From contig JAKAVW010000064.1 of NCBI GenBank assembly GCA_021827445.1, positions 1-11,478 on the forward strand: 11,478 bases of DNA, in the 5' to 3' direction. Shown here in pieces: positions 7,725 to 11,478 of the stretch; position 1 is the stretch's first letter; each line of letters opens with the position of its first letter. Under the pieces are notes generated by a model. The model searched no databases. It had not been told where the DNA came from and was given only the letters and a program-made list of their open reading frames with translations. This DNA comes from Pseudomonadota bacterium. GTDB taxonomy: Bacteria > Pseudomonadota > Gammaproteobacteria > Acidithiobacillales > Acidithiobacillaceae. The translations under genes were made by a program, and so were the position numbers.

Positions 7725-9203
7725 TCAATAAGCCCCTTCCCGCCGCAAAACCACCTTGACGGTGCGCAGCAGGATGACGATGTCGTACCAGAGTGTCCAA
7801 TTCTTCACATACCAGGCGTCGAGATAGGCGCGTTCGTCAAAGGTGGTCTCCGATCGCCCGCTGACCTGCCATAAGCCGGTAATACCCGGATAAACCAAAT
7901 GATAAAGGCAAATATTGGCGCCGTAACGGTCAATCTCCCGCTCTAATAAAGGGCGGGGACCCACCAGGCTCATATCGCCACGCAGTACGTTGAAGAGCTG
8001 GGGCAACTCATCCAGGCTGCCACGCCGCAGAAACTTCCCGATTCGGGTCACCCGGGGATCATTGCGGAGCTTGAAATTTCTTTCATACTCCGCAGCCAAA
8101 TCGGGGCGACTGTGCAGATACTGTTTCAGACGATCGTCCGCATCCATCACCATGCTTCTGAACTTGAAGCAACCAAATAGCTTGCCGTTACGACCGATGC
8201 GTTCCTGAGCATACAATGCACGCCCGCCATCCTCCCTGCGAATGCGCCAAGCGATGTAAAGGAGCAGCGGCGACAAGAGCACAATGAGCAGCGAAGCGGC
8301 AATCAGATCGAAAAGTCGCTTGGTGATACGCGGGCCAAGCTGGGCCAGGTTGTCCCGCACCCGCAGCATCAGCACCTCGTGGCTGAAGAAGTGCATCACC
8401 TCCAGACCGAAGAGTGGCAGACCGCGCAGGGGAGGAGCGATGGTGAGGTTGGGATAGCTGAGGCCCAGGGAGCGCACCAGCCGTTCCTGGGCCTCCCACT
8501 GATCCATATCCAGCGCCAGCACCACATGGGGTTTGCCCAAAGCGGCCAAGGTAGCCAAAGGATCCTCTCCCAGGGGCTCTATGGACGCATGGGTGGGAAA
8601 GCGCCCGGCGGTCGGATTGCTCCCCCCCGGCACCAGCACCCGTTCTACGGAATAACCCAGCATGGGCTCGCTGTTCAGGGCGCGGATAGCCTCAGCGGCG
8701 TTTTGCCCACAACCGATGACTACTACCGGCCGCATCCAGGCACCCAGGCGCTGCAAGGTCCGGCGCAGCAGCCATCGCGTCACGGGTAAGAGTCCCAGGA
8801 CCAGCACCCAGGTGGAAAAGAGCCATAGCCGTGACAACTGCCATTTACCGGAAAAGGCAATGGCCGCATTCAACGCCAGCAAGAGGATGAACACCCCCAG
8901 CATTTCACCCATCTCGTCCCAGAAGGCCTTGCGCCGGGAGTAATGCCCCTTAAAGGCAAAGGCCATAATGCCCAATGTCGACAGCACAAAGAAAACAAGC
9001 AGGTTGATTTGCGCAAAGTTTCCCCACCAGTGGAGCAACACCCAACCGGGATTCAGATGGTAAAAGAAGGCGTGGGAAAGACGGCCGAAATAAAAGGCCG
9101 TCAAAAGTGCCATCATGTCGCCTAAGACGAGCGTATAAGGCACCCATTGCGGCCAGCGAAAATGCACCTGTGGTGACGCTGCAGATTTCATGATGTCACC
9201 CAT
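7725..9203 (-). CDS. wbaP: WbaP-type polyprenyl-phosphate sugar-1-phosphate transferase
   Basis: A polytopic polyisoprenyl-phosphate hexose-1-phosphate transferase, 492 residues from this start. Such enzymes move a sugar-1-phosphate (galactose in Salmonella WbaP) from a UDP-sugar to undecaprenyl phosphate, starting O-antigen or exopolysaccharide synthesis. Four N-terminal membrane helices (about 22-40, 62-86, 100-118, 125-148) precede a Rossmann-like domain opening VVVIGCGQNA (160-169). The catalytic domain has a re-entrant helix (about 298-320), ERIGRNG (334-340), FKFRSM (346-351), the Asp-Glu pair in SLDELPQ (D398, E399), SLVGPRP (412-418) and PGITGLWQVSGRS (439-451). The frame extends to TTG 9284 and ATG 9245. 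ATG 9203 is preferred because the promoter candidate at 9255-9284 overlaps or abuts those longer starts; ATG 9191, four codons in, is equally possible. The sugar (Gal, Glc or other) cannot be decided from sequence. Confidence 0.92.
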   Translation of the reverse strand: MGDIMKSAASPQVHFRWPQWVPYTLVLGDMMALLTAFYFGRLSHAFFYHLNPGWVLLHWWGNFAQINLLVFFVLSTLGIMAFAFKGHYSRRKAFWDEMGEMLGVFILLLALNAAIAFSGKWQLSRLWLFSTWVLVLGLLPVTRWLLRRTLQRLGAWMRPVVVIGCGQNAAEAIRALNSEPMLGYSVERVLVPGGSNPTAGRFPTHASIEPLGEDPLATLAALGKPHVVLALDMDQWEAQERLVRSLGLSYPNLTIAPPLRGLPLFGLEVMHFFSHEVLMLRVRDNLAQLGPRITKRLFDLIAASLLIVLLSPLLLYIAWRIRREDGGRALYAQERIGRNGKLFGCFKFRSMVMDADDRLKQYLHSRPDLAAEYERNFKLRNDPRVTRIGKFLRRGSLDELPQLFNVLRGDMSLVGPRPLLEREIDRYGANICLYHLVYPGITGLWQVSGRSETTFDERAYLDAWYVKNWTLWYDIVILLRTVKVVLRREGAY

Positions 9204-9254
9204 CAGAACCGCCCATACGCCGCCACCCCGTCGCCTCAGTACCATGAGGCTGGA

Positions 9255-9284
9255 ATTGGACTCTGGAAAGCACTTGCGCGTCAA
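9255..9284 (-). promoter_or_regulatory. Candidate sigma-70 promoter for wbaP
   Basis: On the minus strand, TTGACG (9279-9284), five of six consensus -35 bases, is followed after 18 nt by TCCAAT (9255-9260), four of six -10 bases. Transcription would start near 9248, about 45 nt before the ATG at 9203. This fits the preferred wbaP start and argues against starts further upstream. The weak -10 leaves the call uncertain. Confidence 0.4.
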
Positions 9285-9453
9285 GTCTGCCGTAAAGCAG
9301 CCGAATATGGCGCTGCGGAACTGCTGGCGCGGACATCAATTCGTTCGGTTTTCGAGGGGTTCAGGTTGCTCGTGGTAACCCTCAATTTCTGCAATTGAAT
9401 TCATAATAAAGATCCATGCACATCGCCGCACACAGCCCCGCCTTCGTGTGCTA

Positions 9454-9479
9454 CCCTGTTCAGCGGTCGCTGAACAGGG
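9454..9479. repeat. Perfect 11-bp inverted repeat
   Basis: Arms CCCTGTTCAGC (9454-9464) and GCTGAACAGGG (9469-9479) pair perfectly around a 4-nt spacer, GGTC. Neither strand has a T-run next to it, so it is not an obvious intrinsic terminator. It lies directly at the upstream edge of the recognisable HigB-like residue. It could be a protein-binding operator, a mobile-element end or a recombination scar, or a transcript hairpin. The sequence alone does not distinguish these. Confidence 0.85.
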
Positions 9480-9511
9480 CGGAGTTGGTCGATTATCTGG
9501 ATTATCACTAG
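9473..9511 (+). pseudogene. Relic 3' end of a HigB-like toxin gene
   Basis: The frame ending at the TAG of 9509-9511 reads NRAELVDYLDYH. This resembles the characteristic end of HigB/RelE-superfamily toxins (endings of the type DAELVDYxDYH). Upstream in the same frame the sequence no longer resembles a toxin. It runs through the inverted repeat to a stop at 9407-9409, so at most a 31-codon frame from ATG 9416 exists, far below the usual 90 or so residues. The stop is 10 nt before the HigA-like start, the normal higB-higA spacing. I interpret it as the surviving tail of a deleted toxin gene. The similarity is short and from memory. Confidence 0.55.
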
Positions 9512-9521
9512 GAATGATATC

Positions 9522-9572
9522 ATGAGCGAAATGCACAATCCCGCGCATCCCGGCAAAGTACTACGCGAGTAG
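9522..9572 (+). pseudogene. Relic 5' end of a HigA-like antitoxin gene
   Basis: ATG at 9522 opens a 16-residue frame, MSEMHNPAHPGKVLRE, closed by TAG at 9570-9572. NPAHPGxVLRE is the signature start of HigA-family antitoxins, which normally continue for about 80 more residues with a helix-turn-helix that binds the operon promoter. That part is absent, and no other frame up to 9631 resumes it. AGGA at 9510-9513, 8 nt before the ATG, is a preserved ribosome site. The ATG lies inside a 10-bp palindrome, ATGATATCAT (9514-9523). The truncated peptide lacks the DNA-binding domain and should be non-functional. Confidence 0.7.
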
Positions 9573-9631
9573 AAGTATCGCGATGCTTAGCGATTTATAC
9601 GAAGCCAGTGTAACCTCACCAGGAGTTGACC

Positions 9632-11302
9632 ATGTTCTCCCGGAATAGTGCTGCCAGCCGATTCTTTGGACTGAATGCATTCGCGGTTTTTCTGCTGGCA
9701 CTGCTGTTCTTCGGCTGTGGTGTTGGCAATACCAGTCTTTGGAATATTGACGAGCCCATCTATGCCCAGTCGCTGAAGGACCAGATTGCCCAGCATAATC
9801 TGGTGGTCCCGACGTTCAATGCGCGGCTGATGCCCGACAAACCCGCACTCAATTACTGGCTCATGTGGACCGGCGTCAAGGTGCTGGGCTTGAACTCCTG
9901 GGGTTTACGGATGGGTTCCGCCGTCGTCGGGGCCTTGCTGATCCTTTATCTGATTATGGCCTTGCGGCGTCTGTATGGTGAAAATATCGCGTTGATCGGC
10001 GGCCTGCTGACGGCCACGGCGCTGCACAGCACGGTGATTTTCCGCGGCGCCACACCGGACCCCCTCCTCATTCTGACGGTCACCATTGCCCTGCTGAGTT
10101 ATCTGCGCGGATACCTGTTCCCGGATATCCGCAGCCGCGAAATGCTCATCGCCTATGCCGCCATGGCCTTCGCCACCCTGGATAAAGGCCCCATCGGATT
10201 CCTGCTGCCGGGCCTGATTATCGTGCTGTTTTTGCTGCTGCGCCGGGAGCTGTCCTTTCTCTGGCGGGAAGGTCGGCTGGACTGGGGAATACCGCTTTTT
10301 CTGGTCATCATGCTGCCCTGGTATCTGGCCGTGGGCGTCGAAACCCACTGGGCCTGGGATCGCGCCTTCATCTTCAAGCAGAACATCGGTCGCTTTGATG
10401 ACAGCATGCAGGGGCACCGCGGCCCCTGGGTGTATTATCTGATCAGCACTTTTCTCGGAATGCTGCCCTGGTCGATTTTTTTGCCGCAGGCTTTTCGGAA
10501 TCTCTGGCTTTCCCGCCAGCGCTTTTTACGCAGTCAGCCGAAGACGCTTTTTCTGCTGGTCTGGGCGGCGGCGTGGATCGGCTTTTTTACCCTGTCCGCA
10601 ACCAAGCTTCCCAATTATGTCTGGGAAGCCTATCCGCCGCTCTTCATTCTGCTGGCCGCTTATTTTGAGAAAGTCCGGATGAATGCCACGCACCCCGCGC
10701 GCTGGGGAATGGCGGTCTCCCTCGGGGTGCTGTTCCTCATTGGGCTGGCACTGAGCGTCTTCGCCGCCTGGGTGGTGCCTTTGCGCGTGCCGCACTTGCC
10801 CGACATGGTGGAGATCGGTGTGCCTTATATGCTGGCGGCGGGTATCGCCCTGGCCCTGCTCTGGCGCCAGCGCTGGGTCCTTGCCTGGGTAACGCTGGGC
10901 ACCGGCAGCGTCGTGCTGGCGGCGCTGCTGGTTTTCGTTATCACCCCGCCCTTTAACACCGTGAAACCCGCACGGGCGATGGGGCAACAGATTGCTGCTC
11001 TGCAAGGCCCACAGCCCTACCGGCTCGCCTCCTGGCGGTGGTTTCAGCCGAATTTTCTATTCTATGCCGGGCGCGGCAACATGCCCATCCGTCATCTGCA
11101 GGCGTTGACGGAATTACCCGCAGTCCTCGGCCCGGAGCCTCTTTATCTGGTTTGTCCGGCCAGCGCTGTTCATGCCGTTCGCGCCGCTGTGCCCGCCACC
11201 TATCGGCAGCAGACCATCATGATACGATACGAAGTCTACAATCACGAAAAGATCGCCCTGCTGCGGATCGCCGCGCGCAAAAAACTGGCGGAAAGGTCTT
11301 GA
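9632..11302 (+). CDS. ArnT/PMT-like GT-C family glycosyltransferase
   Basis: A 556-residue multi-spanning inner-membrane protein of the glycosyltransferase 39 (PMT_2/ArnT-like) type. These enzymes use polyprenyl-phosphate sugars as donors on the periplasmic side. The first membrane helix (about 14-32) is followed by the acidic loop motif NIDEPIYA (38-45; D40, E41) and PDKPALNYWL (68-77). Further family landmarks are FRGATPDPLL (137-146), LDKGPIGFLLPG (183-194), LPWYLAVG (228-235), NIGRFDD (251-257), LGMLPWSIFLP (275-285) and ATKLPNYVWEAYPPL (323-337). After the last helix (about 420-437) a soluble domain (about 441-556) follows. The frame also opens at TTG 9626. ATG 9632 is chosen because AGGAG at 9621-9625 stands 6 nt before it. 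Whether it adds aminoarabinose to lipid A, another sugar to lipid A or O-antigen, or glycosylates protein cannot be told. Proximity to wbaP suggests surface glycans. Confidence 0.9.
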   Translation: MFSRNSAASRFFGLNAFAVFLLALLFFGCGVGNTSLWNIDEPIYAQSLKDQIAQHNLVVPTFNARLMPDKPALNYWLMWTGVKVLGLNSWGLRMGSAVVGALLILYLIMALRRLYGENIALIGGLLTATALHSTVIFRGATPDPLLILTVTIALLSYLRGYLFPDIRSREMLIAYAAMAFATLDKGPIGFLLPGLIIVLFLLLRRELSFLWREGRLDWGIPLFLVIMLPWYLAVGVETHWAWDRAFIFKQNIGRFDDSMQGHRGPWVYYLISTFLGMLPWSIFLPQAFRNLWLSRQRFLRSQPKTLFLLVWAAAWIGFFTLSATKLPNYVWEAYPPLFILLAAYFEKVRMNATHPARWGMAVSLGVLFLIGLALSVFAAWVVPLRVPHLPDMVEIGVPYMLAAGIALALLWRQRWVLAWVTLGTGSVVLAALLVFVITPPFNTVKPARAMGQQIAALQGPQPYRLASWRWFQPNFLFYAGRGNMPIRHLQALTELPAVLGPEPLYLVCPASAVHAVRAAVPATYRQQTIMIRYEVYNHEKIALLRIAARKKLAERS

Positions 11303-11304
11303 CC

Positions 11305-11349
11305 TCATCATCGCACCTTACTACCATGAACTGACCATAGCGGTGATGA
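11305..11349 (+). terminator. Inverted repeat just after the GT-C gene
   Basis: Arms TCATCATCGC (11305-11314) and GCGGTGATGA (11340-11349) pair over 10 bp with one T-G wobble, around a 25-nt loop. The repeat starts 3 nt after the stop codon. The position suits a transcript 3' end or mRNA-stabilising hairpin. No T-run follows and the loop is long, so intrinsic termination is doubtful. Confidence 0.3.
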
Positions 11350-11394
11350 AGTCCACCCAATAACCGCCTTTATAGGCTAATGACTGCTACTGAT

Positions 11395-11412
11395 CCTGAC
11401 CGCAAGGTCGGG
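11395..11412 (+). other. Short hairpin with GCAA loop upstream of the next gene
   Basis: CCTGACC (11395-11401) and GGTCGGG (11406-11412) form a 7-bp stem with one T-G wobble, closed by GCAA, a stable GNRA-type tetraloop. An outer pair, ACCGCC (11363-11368) and GGCGGT (11411-11416), could compete with or enclose it. It lies about 40 nt before the probable start at 11450. It may be a leader structure or a terminator without a U-tract. I do not recognise a known riboswitch. Confidence 0.3.
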
Positions 11413-11449
11413 CGGTAGAGGGTTGTAGAAACCATATAAAGGGGAAGGC

Positions 11450-11478
11450 ATGCTCGGCGATATCGTCTTGCAGAGTGG
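11450..11478 (+). CDS. Possible 5' end of a further gene (partial, unidentified)
   Basis: ATG at 11450 is preceded by a purine-rich run, AGGGGAAGG (11440-11448), that can serve as a ribosome site. It opens a frame MLGDIVLQS that is still open at the window end. Nine codons are too few to name a family. The gap before it, with two hairpins and no other frame, suits a new transcription unit downstream of the GT-C gene. A TATAAA at 11435-11440 overlaps the ribosome site and is probably not its promoter. Confidence 0.4.

Larger units (their letters stand above)
9204..9631. other. Intergenic region between divergent wbaP and GT-C genes
   Basis: This 428-nt gap holds no intact gene that I can support. 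From the wbaP side it contains a candidate minus-strand promoter (9255-9284) and unassigned sequence. Then comes an AT-rich patch with GAATTC and CAATTG words (about 9380-9412), and the remains of a higBA toxin-antitoxin locus with an inverted repeat (about 9454-9572). The ribosome site of the downstream gene (AGGAG at 9621-9625) ends it. No clear promoter for the + strand gene could be picked out. Small open frames here have no recognisable family apart from the two relics listed separately. Confidence 0.6.

Noticed and set aside
9190..9378. A 62-residue + strand frame over the wbaP start and adjacent gap
   Set aside because: No ribosome site and no recognisable family. It overlaps the wbaP N-terminus and its candidate promoter.
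9573..9631. A possible continuation of the HigA-like antitoxin after the stop, in another frame
   Set aside because: All three frames were read. None shows the helix-turn-helix sequence expected after VLRE, so a simple frameshift does not rescue the gene.
9905..10417. A 170-residue Gln-rich minus-strand frame inside the GT-C gene
   Set aside because: It is a reverse shadow of membrane-helix codons, in a gene whose + strand frame carries all GT-C landmarks.
11435..11440. TATAAA as a -10 promoter element
   Set aside because: It overlaps the purine-rich ribosome site and lies 9 nt before the ATG. There is no -35 at proper spacing, so a leadered transcript could not start there.

Overview
The window reads as ordinary chromosomal DNA of a Gram-negative proteobacterium. 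It carries a complete Tol-Pal envelope system, a queuosine pathway pair, Holliday-junction helicase genes and two surface-polysaccharide genes. Gene order, protein style and moderately high GC suggest an Acidithiobacillus-like organism. That assignment is recognition from memory, not a database result.

Positions 1-4856 (+ strand) form a tightly packed run: the last codons of ruvA, then ruvB, ybgC, tolQ, tolR, tolA and tolB. Neighbours overlap or nearly touch (ruvB/ybgC 11 nt overlap, tolQ/tolR ATGA, tolR/tolA TTGA, tolA/tolB 8 nt overlap), so they are probably one transcription unit. Several starts had to be chosen: tolA starts at TTG, and tolB starts well inside its longest reading frame.

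Positions 4893-7640 (- strand) hold pal, cpoB, queE and queC, read in that order and facing tolB tail to tail across 36 nt. In many proteobacteria the order is tolQRAB-pal-cpoB, often with queE and queC following on the same strand. Here the second half of that cluster lies in the opposite orientation, which separates pal and cpoB from tolB and implies their own promoter. A candidate promoter is visible upstream of pal.

Positions 7725-9203 (- strand) encode a WbaP-type sugar-phosphate transferase, which would start lipid-linked O-antigen or exopolysaccharide synthesis. Positions 9632-11302 (+ strand) encode a multi-spanning ArnT/PMT-like GT-C glycosyltransferase. The 428-nt gap between these divergent genes contains what looks like a fossil higBA toxin-antitoxin locus. 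It keeps the last codons of a HigB-like toxin, the original 10-nt spacer and Shine-Dalgarno sequence, and the first 16 codons of a HigA-like antitoxin ending in a stop. A perfect 11-bp inverted repeat sits at the upstream breakpoint.

Positions 11303-11478 hold two inverted repeats and the probable start of another + strand gene that runs off the window. Together the genes serve envelope integrity and division (Tol-Pal, CpoB), surface glycan assembly (WbaP, GT-C), DNA repair (RuvAB) and tRNA modification (QueC/E). I found no intact new defence or mobile system. The most unusual items are the toxin-antitoxin relic, the inverted pal half-cluster and a TolA membrane helix lacking the usual Ser/His residues.
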